Assembly (NCBI GenBank): GCA_027021615.1
Contig: JALUTY010000097.1
Location: forward strand, 1 to 64,000
Origin: a bacterium
GTDB lineage: Bacteria > Desulfobacterota > Deferrisomatia > Deferrisomatales > Deferrisomataceae
Length of the DNA: 64,000 bases
Direction of reading: 5' to 3'
The stretch's first letter is position 1; each line of letters starts with the position of its first letter. Below, in pieces: positions 14,643-22,549 of the stretch. Made by a program: the position numbers and the translations under genes. The notes under the pieces are model-generated. The model did not search any database, was not told where the DNA came from, and was given only the letters and a program-made list of their open reading frames with translations.

Positions 14643-15415
14643 TGAGCGGGTCGGAGCGAAACATCGCCCTGGTTCTCGAGTACGACGGCACCGGGTACGG
14701 CGGTTGGCAGGTGCAGCCCAACGCGCCGTCGATCCAGGCCGAGGTGGAGTCGGCCCTGGAGACGCTGCTGAAGAGCCGGGTCCGGGTCACCGCCTCGGGC
14801 CGAACCGATGCCGGGGTGCACGCCCTGGGCCAGGTGGTCCACTTCCGGACCCGGGGCCGCATCCCCCTGAAGGGGCTGTTCCACGGCCTGAACAGCCTCT
14901 TGCCCCCGGCCGTTGCGGTGCGCCGGGTCCACGAGATGCCCCCGGAGTTCGACGCCCGCCGCAGCGCCCGGGAGAAGACCTACCGGTACCGGATCCACCG
15001 GGCCGCCGCTCCGTCCGCCTTCGCCAGGCCTTTCAGCTGGCGCCTCACGGGGCCGCTGGACCTGACCGCCATGGCCGAGGCCGGGCGGCGGCTCGTGGGA
15101 ACCCACGACTTTGCCGCCTTTCGGGCTGCGGGGTGCGGGGCCGTCACCACGGTGCGGACGGTCACGGCCGTGGACCTGATCCGGCGAGGGGAGTTCCTGG
15201 AGATCGAGGTCACGGGGAACGGATTCTTGCGTCACATGGTCCGGATCATGGTGGGAACGCTGGTGGAGGTGGGCCGGGGCCGGATGACGGTGGGGGACGT
15301 CGCCGACCTGCTGTCCCGGCCGGACCGGGAGGGGGCCGGGCCCACCGCGCCGGCCCGGGGCCTGGTGCTCGTGGCCGTGCGCTACAGCACGAGCCCCCTG
15401 GGGTCGTTTCCGTGA
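14642..15415 (+). CDS. truA: tRNA pseudouridine synthase A
   Basis: 257 aa. TruA makes pseudouridine at positions 38-40 of tRNA anticodon stems. The catalytic Asp lies in SGRTDAGVHALGQ near residue 55, and YRIHRA and NGFLRHMVR are further family motifs. The ATG at 14642 is preferred over the in-frame ATG at 14630, which lies wholly inside a repeat. No Shine-Dalgarno precedes it, and the A of the ATG comes from the end of the inserted element. The TGA stop overlaps the next gene's GTG start by four bases (GTGA). Confidence 0.93.
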   Translation: MSGSERNIALVLEYDGTGYGGWQVQPNAPSIQAEVESALETLLKSRVRVTASGRTDAGVHALGQVVHFRTRGRIPLKGLFHGLNSLLPPAVAVRRVHEMPPEFDARRSAREKTYRYRIHRAAAPSAFARPFSWRLTGPLDLTAMAEAGRRLVGTHDFAAFRAAGCGAVTTVRTVTAVDLIRRGEFLEIEVTGNGFLRHMVRIMVGTLVEVGRGRMTVGDVADLLSRPDREGAGPTAPARGLVLVAVRYSTSPLGSFP

Positions 15416-18372
15416 ACCCGGCGACCCAGGTGCTGACCCGGATCGCCCGGGTGCAGGCTCGGAGCCGCAGGGTGGCCGCGGTGCGGGCCGGGGCCGCGTT
15501 CTTGATCGGGGCGGGCTCGATGGTGCTCGCGTCCGTGGCGGTGCTGGCCTGGGCTCCGGCCGAGGCGAGCGCCGGGATCGCGGCGGTGTTCCTGGCCGCC
15601 GCCCTCGTGACCGGCGTGGGGGGGGCGCGCCGGGCGTGGCTGGCCGCCCGGCCGATCGGTACGCCCCAGGAGGCGGCTGAGGCGGTCGCCGTGCTGTATC
15701 CGGACCGGAGGCAGGAGCTGGAGGCCGCGGTCGATCTCGCCCGGTGGGGCCCCGAGGGGGCCCGGGCCCGGGGGGCGAGCCCCGAGCTGGTGGAGGCTGC
15801 GGTGCGGGCCGGGGCCGAGGCCCTGGAGGGCGTGGCTCCGGAGAGGGTGGTGCCCTGGGACCCCGCCCATCGGGTTGTGGGGTGGGGGCTGGCCGCAGCC
15901 GCGGCCGCGGCACTGGTCCTGGCCGGGGGGCCGGAGCGCGCCCGCAACGGATGGGCCCGGCTCGTGAGCGGTGGGGAGCCGGCCCCGGTGTCCGTCGGGA
16001 ACCTGGTGCTCGAGCTGTTCCCGCCGGGGTACACCGGGCTCGCACCCCAGAGGATCGAGGGATCGGACGGCTCGTTCGAGGCCTACCCCGGGACCCGCGT
16101 CGTGCTCTCGGGCCGGTTGTCCCGGTCCGTGGGCTCCGGCGTGTGGGAGGGACCGGCCGGCGAGACGGCGGCCCTGGAGCTGGCGGGCCGAGGGTTCCGG
16201 GTCTCGTGGCTGGTCTCCAAGGCGGGCGGGTACCGGTTGCGGTTCTGGGACGGCAAGCGGGAGGTCCCCTCGGACTTCGGGGCGGGGTCGGTCGTGCTCC
16301 GGCGGGACCGGCCGCCCGTTGTGGATCTGGTGGAGCCCGAAGGCGACCTGGAGCGGTTCCGGGACCAGGAGATCCGGGTTCGGTTCCGCGCCCGGGACGA
16401 CTTCCGGGTGGAGTCGGCCGAGGTGGTCCTCCAGGGCGAGGTGGAGGTGCGGGTGCCGGTTCGGCTCCGGCCGGGTCCGTCGGTGGAGGGCGAGGCTCGG
16501 ATCCTGCCCCTGGCTCACCCCGAGCTCGGTGCCGGCGCCCATCTGCGGGTGGAGGCCCGGGACGGGGACACGGTCTCCGGCCCCAAGGCCGGTTTGAGCC
16601 GTTCGGTGTACGTGTCATTCCTGGACGCCCGCAAGCTTCGAGGCGACATCGAGAACCTGGAGGAGCGGCTCCTGGACGGGGTGCTGGAGATCCTGGCCGA
16701 CCTGCTCGAGGCCGGCCCGGGCACGGACCTGGCCCCAGCCCGGGAGAAGGCCCGGGCCCTGCTCACCCTGCTGGACGAGCTGGCCGAGCGGGTGCGGCTG
16801 GCCGCGGAGGACGGGGCGGCCGGGGCGGTGGCCGTCCTCGGGGTGGAGGCCGGGCTGCGGACGGCCCTGGGGCCGTTCGCGGACGGGGGACCGGGTGGGG
16901 AGGCCCTGGTGGAGGAGCTGGAGCGGGACGCCCTGTTCCTGGACCGGCTCCTCAGGGACCTGCGCATGGAGGAGGCCCTGGGGCTGGGGGACGAGATCGC
17001 GGCCCTTCAACGCAGCCTGTTCGACGACCTCCAGCGGGGGGCCGACCCCCAGGACCTGGTCAAGCGGGTCGAGCAGATTCAGGACCTGGTGGCCCGGATG
17101 GCTGAGCAGCTCGGCCGCAGCGCCCGGGAGATGCCCGACGCCTTCGCCAACGCGGACGCCGTGGCGAACATGCCCCGCAGCGAGCTGGAGGAGCAACTCC
17201 AGCAGCTTCGAGCCGCCCTGGCCGCCGGCGATCAGGAGCGGGCCCGGGGCCTGGCCGCCCAGATCCTCGAGACCCTGAGCCGGTGGCTCTCGGCCCTGGA
17301 GGAGGCGGCCCAGGGCGCGGCCCGTCAGGAGGCGGATCCGGTTCTGGCCGAGCTGGGGGAGGCCGAGGCCGCGCTGGGAGATCTGGCGGCGGCCCAGGAG
17401 AAGCTGCTGGGCCAGACCCGGGACGTGGCTCGGGACGTGTCGACCCGGGCCTGGGAGGAGTTCCAGGGATCCGCACGGGAGGGGTTCCTGGCTCGTCAGG
17501 AGGAGCGCCTCCGAAGGATCGAGCAGGCCGCCCGAGAGATGGCCCGCGAAGCTCCCCGGACCGGGCTCCACGGTGCTGCCTCCCCGGGGGGGGACAGCCC
17601 CCTGGACCTGTTCGAGAAGGAACGGGCCGTGACCGGGGCCGCCAGGGAGCTGCGCCAGGCCCTGGCCGAGGACTGGGCCTCGGCCAGGACCGCCCTCGAG
17701 GCTCTGGAGGCGGCCGTGCAGGACCTGCGGCAGGGGGTGGAGCAAGGGCTGAGTCCCGAGTCCCCGGCCCGGCCGCGGATCGGCCGATCGGCGGAGACCG
17801 CCCGGAAGAGCCTGGAGGCGATCCGATACGACCTGGACGCCCTGGCCCGGGAGCGGCTGCGGTCGGTGAGCCCGGAGGAGGCGGCCCGCCTGGCCGAGGC
17901 GGCCCGGCGGCAGGCCGATCTCCGGAGCCGGGCCGGGGACCTGGCCCAACGCCTGGAGGATCTGGGCCGCCAGACCCCGTTCCTCGACCCGGAGGCTGCC
18001 GAGCGGGTGCGCTCGGCAGCCGGTCGAATGGGTCGGGCCGGAGGCCGGCTGGGCCAGGGGGACCCCTTCGGCGCGGTGCCGCCCCAGGTGGGGGCCCTGG
18101 AGGACCTCGCCGGCGCGGCACAGCGGCTGCGGCAGGCCCGCCGGCGCCTGGAGCAGGCCGGGCAGGGGGGCGGCATGGCCCTCCTGCGCCGGCCCGGGGG
18201 CCGAGGCATGGGACGGGACGTGGACCGGGGGCCGGTGGAGATCCCCCGGGACACCGAGGCCCAGGAGCTTCGGGCGTTCCGCCAGGAGGTGCTGCGGGCC
18301 ATGCGGGAGGGCCGGCCGCCCCCGGGGTACGAGGAGGCCGTGGAGCGCTACTACGAGCGCCTGATCCGGTGA
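15412..18372 (+). CDS. DUF4175-like large membrane-anchored coiled-coil protein
   Basis: 986 aa. Two N-terminal hydrophobic segments (residues ~25-65) and a third near 162-177 anchor it; beta-rich Ig-like segments follow (about 190-400). From ~410 to the end it is Glu/Arg/Leu-rich helical coiled coil. This fits the DUF4175 family found beside MoxR/VWA genes in Gram-negatives. The start is GTG 15412, overlapping the truA stop. It ends 46 nt before a TPR metallopeptidase gene. The role is unknown; context suggests the envelope-stress/aerotolerance-type cluster continued at 20632-27519. The long coiled coil suggests it spans or braces the periplasm (inference). Confidence 0.7.
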   Translation: MNPATQVLTRIARVQARSRRVAAVRAGAAFLIGAGSMVLASVAVLAWAPAEASAGIAAVFLAAALVTGVGGARRAWLAARPIGTPQEAAEAVAVLYPDRRQELEAAVDLARWGPEGARARGASPELVEAAVRAGAEALEGVAPERVVPWDPAHRVVGWGLAAAAAAALVLAGGPERARNGWARLVSGGEPAPVSVGNLVLELFPPGYTGLAPQRIEGSDGSFEAYPGTRVVLSGRLSRSVGSGVWEGPAGETAALELAGRGFRVSWLVSKAGGYRLRFWDGKREVPSDFGAGSVVLRRDRPPVVDLVEPEGDLERFRDQEIRVRFRARDDFRVESAEVVLQGEVEVRVPVRLRPGPSVEGEARILPLAHPELGAGAHLRVEARDGDTVSGPKAGLSRSVYVSFLDARKLRGDIENLEERLLDGVLEILADLLEAGPGTDLAPAREKARALLTLLDELAERVRLAAEDGAAGAVAVLGVEAGLRTALGPFADGGPGGEALVEELERDALFLDRLLRDLRMEEALGLGDEIAALQRSLFDDLQRGADPQDLVKRVEQIQDLVARMAEQLGRSAREMPDAFANADAVANMPRSELEEQLQQLRAALAAGDQERARGLAAQILETLSRWLSALEEAAQGAARQEADPVLAELGEAEAALGDLAAAQEKLLGQTRDVARDVSTRAWEEFQGSAREGFLARQEERLRRIEQAAREMAREAPRTGLHGAASPGGDSPLDLFEKERAVTGAARELRQALAEDWASARTALEALEAAVQDLRQGVEQGLSPESPARPRIGRSAETARKSLEAIRYDLDALARERLRSVSPEEAARLAEAARRQADLRSRAGDLAQRLEDLGRQTPFLDPEAAERVRSAAGRMGRAGGRLGQGDPFGAVPPQVGALEDLAGAAQRLRQARRRLEQAGQGGGMALLRRPGGRGMGRDVDRGPVEIPRDTEAQELRAFRQEVLRAMREGRPPPGYEEAVERYYERLIR

Positions 18373-18418
18373 GGCGCCGGGGAACGGGCCGAAAGGCCGC
18401 GGAGAATCGAGGACCCAC

Positions 18419-20044
18419 ATGATCCTCCGTTCGTTTGGGTCGGCATCGTACAGGGCGGCGAAGGGGGTCTGGCCGGCGGTCGTGGCCGCGCTGCTCCTGG
18501 GCGCCCTGTGGGTCGGGGCGGCGCAGGGCGCCGAGGTGTACGGCGTGTCGGCCCGGGATCTGGGGCTGTACCTGGGCAGCAACCTCCTGGCCTCCTGGAG
18601 GGTGGCCGAGGCCCGGCAGTGGGTGGACCGCTTGGCCGCCGAGCGTCCCGACGACCCGCAGGTGCGGGCGCTGGAGGCCCGGGTGCTGTTCTTCGAGGGC
18701 CGTTACGCCGAGGCCCGGGACCTGCTGGAGCAACTGGAGGCCGAGGGGCCGTTCCGGGACCTGGTGGAGACCACCTGGGCCCGGACCCGGTCCATGCGGG
18801 CCCGGGCCGGCGGGGGGTTCCGGGTGTTCTGGGACGACCCCAAGGACGAGATCCTGGTGGATCCGGCCCTGGAGGGCCTGGCCCGGGCCCGGGAGGCGGT
18901 GGCCGAGCGGCTGGGGTTCGATCCGGCCGGAGAGGAGGTGCGGGTGGAGATCTACCCCACGGCCGCCGCGTTTACCGAGGTGTCCACCCTCACCCGGAAG
19001 GAGGTGGAGACCTCGGGCACGATCGGCCTGTGCAAGTTCGACCGGATCATGATCACGAGCCCCCGGGCGACCCTGTGGGGGTACCGGTGGCGCGACACCC
19101 TGTGCCACGAGTACGTGCACCTGGCCGTGTACCGGTTGAGCCGGGGCCAGGCGCCCATCTGGGTCCACGAAGGGGTGGCCAAGTACCTGGAGGGGGCGTG
19201 GCGGGGGGAGACGGGGGAGGTCGGACCCGCGGGCCGGGCGCTGCTGGCGCGGCGCATGCGGGAGGGGACGCTGATCTCGCTGGAGGAGATGAGCCCTTCC
19301 GTGGCGAAGCTGCCCTCGGCCGAGGACACGGCCCTGGCCTTCGCCGAGGTGGGCACCATGATGGCGTTCCTGGTGCAGCAGCGGGGGCCGGACGCCCTGC
19401 AGCGCCTGGTGGAGGGCATCGGGGACGGGCTGGGGGACCGGGAGGCCCTCGCGGCCGTATGGGGCGGGCCGTTCGACGCCTTCGACCGGGCCTGGCGGGA
19501 GTGGGTGGAGGCGCAGGGGTTCTCGGAGGACCCGGTGGAGGTGCTTGGGCTGCACCTGGCGGATCGGGGGGGCGAGGGGGAGGAGCCCTCGGACGCTCCC
19601 GATCCCCAGGCCCGGGACTACCTACGCCTGGGCGACCTGCTCCGGGGCAAGGGGCGGATGGCGGCGGCCGCGGTGGAGTACGAGAAGGCCTACGCGTCCG
19701 CGCCCCGGGCCCCTGGCGTGGCGTCGCGCCACGTGCTGGGGCTCCTGACCCGGGGCCGGTTCGACGAGGCCGTGTCCGTGGCGGACCAGGCCCTGCGCCT
19801 CTACCCGGACCTGGCGGTCCTGTGGTACCGAAAGGCCCTGGCCCTGTGGGAGCTGGACCGGCCCGGCGAGGCCCTGGACGCCCTGGACGAGGTGCTGGAG
19901 ATCAACCCCTTCCACCTGCCCACCCGTCGGCTGAGGGCCGAGGTGCTCGATCGGCTCGGGCGGCTCGACGCGGCCCGGGCCGAGGCCGAGGTGGTGGCGC
20001 TGCTGGAAGGGGGCCCGCCGAGCCACGGCCGCACGGCCGAGTGA
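18419..20044 (+). CDS. Secreted TPR protein with a gluzincin (peptidase MA-like) domain
   Basis: 541 aa. A signal peptide (LLLGALWVGAAQGA, cut after residue ~40) is followed by TPR-like helices (60-125). Then comes a metallopeptidase domain with the zinc motif HEYVH near residue 230 and the third ligand in WVHEGVAKYLEG about 20 residues later, as in the peptidase MA family. More TPR repeats lie at ~400-520. It is probably a periplasmic or outer-surface peptidase. It follows the DUF4175-like gene on the same strand and precedes the MoxR cluster across a repeat block. The ATG follows GAGGACC. The substrate is unknown. Confidence 0.8.
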   Translation: MILRSFGSASYRAAKGVWPAVVAALLLGALWVGAAQGAEVYGVSARDLGLYLGSNLLASWRVAEARQWVDRLAAERPDDPQVRALEARVLFFEGRYAEARDLLEQLEAEGPFRDLVETTWARTRSMRARAGGGFRVFWDDPKDEILVDPALEGLARAREAVAERLGFDPAGEEVRVEIYPTAAAFTEVSTLTRKEVETSGTIGLCKFDRIMITSPRATLWGYRWRDTLCHEYVHLAVYRLSRGQAPIWVHEGVAKYLEGAWRGETGEVGPAGRALLARRMREGTLISLEEMSPSVAKLPSAEDTALAFAEVGTMMAFLVQQRGPDALQRLVEGIGDGLGDREALAAVWGGPFDAFDRAWREWVEAQGFSEDPVEVLGLHLADRGGEGEEPSDAPDPQARDYLRLGDLLRGKGRMAAAAVEYEKAYASAPRAPGVASRHVLGLLTRGRFDEAVSVADQALRLYPDLAVLWYRKALALWELDRPGEALDALDEVLEINPFHLPTRRLRAEVLDRLGRLDAARAEAEVVALLEGGPPSHGRTAE

Positions 20045-20057
20045 CCCGGCGCTCCAC

Positions 20058-20118
20058 GAGGCCCCTGCGGGGCAGAGACTAGAGACCAGAAACTAGAGAC
20101 TAGAATCTTAGGGGCCTC
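20058..20118 (+). repeat. ACTAGAG heptads inside an inverted repeat
   Basis: GAGGCCCCT (20058-20066) pairs with AGGGGCCTC (20110-20118). Between them are 7-bp units AGAGACT, AGAGACC, AGAAACT, AGAGACT, AGAATCT. The same layout recurs at 27564-27622. It begins 13 nt after the TPR-peptidase stop and could act as a terminator-like hairpin. Confidence 0.65.
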
Positions 20119-20191
20119 GTCCCGTTCGTTCGATGGGCAAGCTCTCCAGCAGACCCCATGCCCCCCGACTCCGATGTCGAGACGAGCTTTC

Positions 20192-20232
20192 GACCGACGA
20201 CGAACGGCTGACGACCAACGACCGAAGTTACA
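20192..20232 (+). repeat. GACCGAN heptad array ending GTTACATG
   Basis: Units GACCGAC, GACGAAC, GGCTGAC, GACCAAC, GACCGAA (20192-20226), then GTTACATG. The ATG that follows opens only a short reading frame without family features, so this array no longer serves a gene; an R1 copy lies next to it. Confidence 0.75.
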
Positions 20233-20305
20233 TGGAAGCCCCCTTCGGCCCCTTCGGGGCCCTACAACGGGAAAGGTAACTTTCGTTGGCCCGGGTCCAT
20301 TGCCG

Positions 20306-20500
20306 GCGGCGGGGCAGGGGGCCTGCTTCCGGCCGCGCGCGAAGCCAGGCATTGCGATTCGCCGTGCAGGCACGGGGCACGGGCGGTGGTTTCATGACCG
20401 TTCGGCGGGGCACGAACAGGACTCATGATACGAGCGTAGGAGGCGCTGCGCGGCGAGCTGAGGAGCCGCACGCGGCTCTCCAGCAGGCCCCCTGCCCCCC
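20306..20500 (+). repeat. R1 copy 3
   Basis: Starts GGCGGGGCAGGGGGCCTGC, carries the arm segment CGCGCGAAGCCAGGCATTG, the shared GGAGGCGCTGCGCGGCGAGC block and the right end GGCTCTCCAGCAGGCC. It lacks the CCCGGCGAC left extension of the copies at 93 and 58669. Confidence 0.75.
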
Positions 20501-20536
20501 GAGGCCTTGGCGGCGGTTCGGGGAAGCGGCCTGGGC

Positions 20537-20608
20537 GCCTAGCTGCCTAGCCGCCCAGCGGGCCGAAGGCCCCCGACCGACGACCGTTGACCGTAGACCG
20601 AAGTTACT
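20537..20608 (+). repeat. Octad plus GACCGAN heptad arrays before moxR
   Basis: GCCTAGCT, GCCTAGCC, GCCCAGCG, GGCCGAAGGC (20537-20570), then GACCGAC, GACCGTT, GACCGTA, GACCGAA (20575-20602) and GTTACT. The octad part is base-for-base the same as 3641-3674. The moxR ribosome-binding site and ATG follow within 25 nt. Confidence 0.8.
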
Positions 20609-20631
20609 AGAAAACGGGAGGATCGTGGCCG

Positions 20632-21642
20632 ATGCATACCCAGCCCGCCCCTGTGGAGGGGAGTGACATTCAGTTGGTCGCCGAGGCGGCCCGGGCGCGG
20701 GACGCCGTGCGCTCCGAGATCGCCAAGGTGATCGTGGGCCAGCGGGAGGTGGTGGACCTGTTGCTGGTGAGCCTGTTCAGCCAGGGGCACGGTCTGTTCA
20801 TCGGGGTGCCCGGGCTGGCCAAGACCCTGCTGGTCCACACCCTAGCCGACACCCTGGCCCTGGAGTTCAAGCGGGTCCAGTTCACCCCCGACCTGATGCC
20901 CAGCGACATCACGGGCACCGAGGTGCTGGAGGAGGACCGGTCCACCGGGAGGCGGGAGTTTCGGTTCCTGCCGGGCCCGGTGTTCACCCACATCCTGCTG
21001 GCCGACGAGATCAACCGGGCCTCCCCCAAGACCCAGGCGGCCCTGCTTCAGGCCATGCAGGAGGGCAAGGTCACGGTGGCCGGCCAGGACCACCCCTTGC
21101 CCCGGCCGTTCCTGGTGTACGCCACCCAGAACCCGGTGGAGCAGGAGGGCACCTATCCCCTCCCCGAGGCCCAGCTCGACCGGTTCCTGTTCTCGATCGA
21201 GGTGGATTATCCCGACGTGGACGAGGAGGTAGAGGTGGTCCGCCGCACCACGGCCGGGCCTCCCAAGCCGGTGGCCAAGGTGCTGACCCCCGAGCAGATC
21301 GCCCGCCTCCAGGACCTGGTTCCCCGGATCCCCGTGCCCGACGCCACCCTGGCCTATGCGGTCCGGCTCGTGCGGGCCACCAGGCCGGGCCCCGAGGCGC
21401 CTCGGGCGGTCAACGAGTTCGTGGCCTGGGGGGCCGGCCCGCGGGCGGCCCAGCACCTGATCTCAGGGGCCAAGGCCCGGGCCATGCTCGACGGCCGGTT
21501 CGCGGCCGGGCCCGACGACGCCACCGCCCTGGTGGGGCCCGTGCTCAAGCACCGGATCGTGACCAACTTCCGGGCCGAGGCCCAGGGCGTGGGCGTGACG
21601 GAGATCCTGGACGAGGTGGTGAGGTTCGTCCCCCGTGCTTGA
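20632..21642 (+). CDS. MoxR-family AAA+ ATPase
   Basis: 336 aa. Walker A is GVPGLAKT near residue 59, Walker B is [10 protein letters not shown] near 122, and sensor 1 lies in [10 protein letters not shown]. MoxR ATPases act as chaperones that activate or insert VWA-domain partner proteins, usually encoded next door. Here the next genes carry DUF58 and VWA domains. The ATG follows GGGAGG with a 10-nt gap. Its stop overlaps the DUF58 gene. It is the first gene after the repeat block, so it probably has its own promoter in or after the arrays. Confidence 0.92.
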   Translation: MHTQPAPVEGSDIQLVAEAARARDAVRSEIAKVIVGQREVVDLLLVSLFSQGHGLFIGVPGLAKTLLVHTLADTLALEFKRVQFTPDLMPSDITGTEVLEEDRSTGRREFRFLPGPVFTHILLADEINRASPKTQAALLQAMQEGKVTVAGQDHPLPRPFLVYATQNPVEQEGTYPLPEAQLDRFLFSIEVDYPDVDEEVEVVRRTTAGPPKPVAKVLTPEQIARLQDLVPRIPVPDATLAYAVRLVRATRPGPEAPRAVNEFVAWGAGPRAAQHLISGAKARAMLDGRFAAGPDDATALVGPVLKHRIVTNFRAEAQGVGVTEILDEVVRFVPRA

Positions 21643-22549
21643 CCGGGCCGACCTGTACGACGCCGGTCTGGTGGCCCGGTTGAGCCGGTGGGGGGTGCCG
21701 GGGCCGGCCAGCCCCTACCCCCAGCGGGGGGTGCACCGCAGCTCCCGCCGGGGGGTGAGCCTGGAGTTCTCGGAGCACACCGAGTACGCGGCCGGCGACG
21801 ACCTGCGCCACCTGGACTGGCGGGTGTACGCGAAGACCGACCGGTTCTACGTCAAACGCTACGAGGACGAGCGCCTCCAACGGGCGGTCCTGGTGGTGGA
21901 CGCGAGCGGGTCCATGGCCTACGGGGCCGACGCGGGGGAGGTGCGGGGAACCAAGTACCACACGGCCGCCCGCTGGGCCGTGGCCGTGGCCGCCTGCCTG
22001 CTGCGGCAGGGGGACACGGTGGGGCTGGTGCTGATGGGGGGGCAGGGAGCCCCGCCGGCCCTGTCGCCTCGGGGCGGCATCGCCCACCTCTCGGCCCTGA
22101 TCGAGGCCCTGGCCGGCACCCGTCCCCACGGCGGGGCCGGGCTGGCCGGGGGGTGCTCCGCCCTGGCCGACCGACTCGGCCGATCGGCCGCGGTGTTCGT
22201 GTTCTCCGATCTCCTGGACCCTGAGGACGAGGACCTCGAGCCCCTGCGCCTGCTGCGGGCCCGGGGCCTTGCGCCCCGCGTGATCCACCTCCTCCATCCG
22301 GACGAGCTGGATCTCCCCTTCGAGGACCCCACCCGGTTCCGGGACCTGGAGGGTCCGGCCGAGCGGGTCCTGGATCCGTTGGCGGTGCGGCGCGCCTACC
22401 GGGAGGAGATCCGGTCGTTCCTGGACCGGGTGTCCCGAAAGGCCCTGGCCCAGGGGGTGCCGTACGCCTTCGTCCCGACCCACGGGGACCCGGCCCCGGC
22501 CCTGGCCGGGCTGGTCCGAACGGCGAGGAGGGGCGGTTGGACTTCCTGA
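21635..22549 (+). CDS. DUF58 domain protein (VWA-like)
   Basis: 304 aa. It has the DUF58 signature: [33 protein letters not shown] segment near residues 45-70, and a VWA-like metal site VVDASGSM near residue 90. DUF58 proteins are standard partners of MoxR ATPases. The start is GTG 21635, overlapping moxR by 8 nt. The stop overlaps the next gene by 13 nt, so the five genes from moxR to 27519 form one operon. It lacks a membrane segment, so it is probably cytoplasmic or peripheral. Confidence 0.9.
   Translation: MLDRADLYDAGLVARLSRWGVPGPASPYPQRGVHRSSRRGVSLEFSEHTEYAAGDDLRHLDWRVYAKTDRFYVKRYEDERLQRAVLVVDASGSMAYGADAGEVRGTKYHTAARWAVAVAACLLRQGDTVGLVLMGGQGAPPALSPRGGIAHLSALIEALAGTRPHGGAGLAGGCSALADRLGRSAAVFVFSDLLDPEDEDLEPLRLLRARGLAPRVIHLLHPDELDLPFEDPTRFRDLEGPAERVLDPLAVRRAYREEIRSFLDRVSRKALAQGVPYAFVPTHGDPAPALAGLVRTARRGGWTS

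Noticed and set aside
20228-20631. Short open frames beginning ATGGAAGCCCCC or within R1
   Set aside because: They consist of repeat sequence and have no ribosome site or family similarity.
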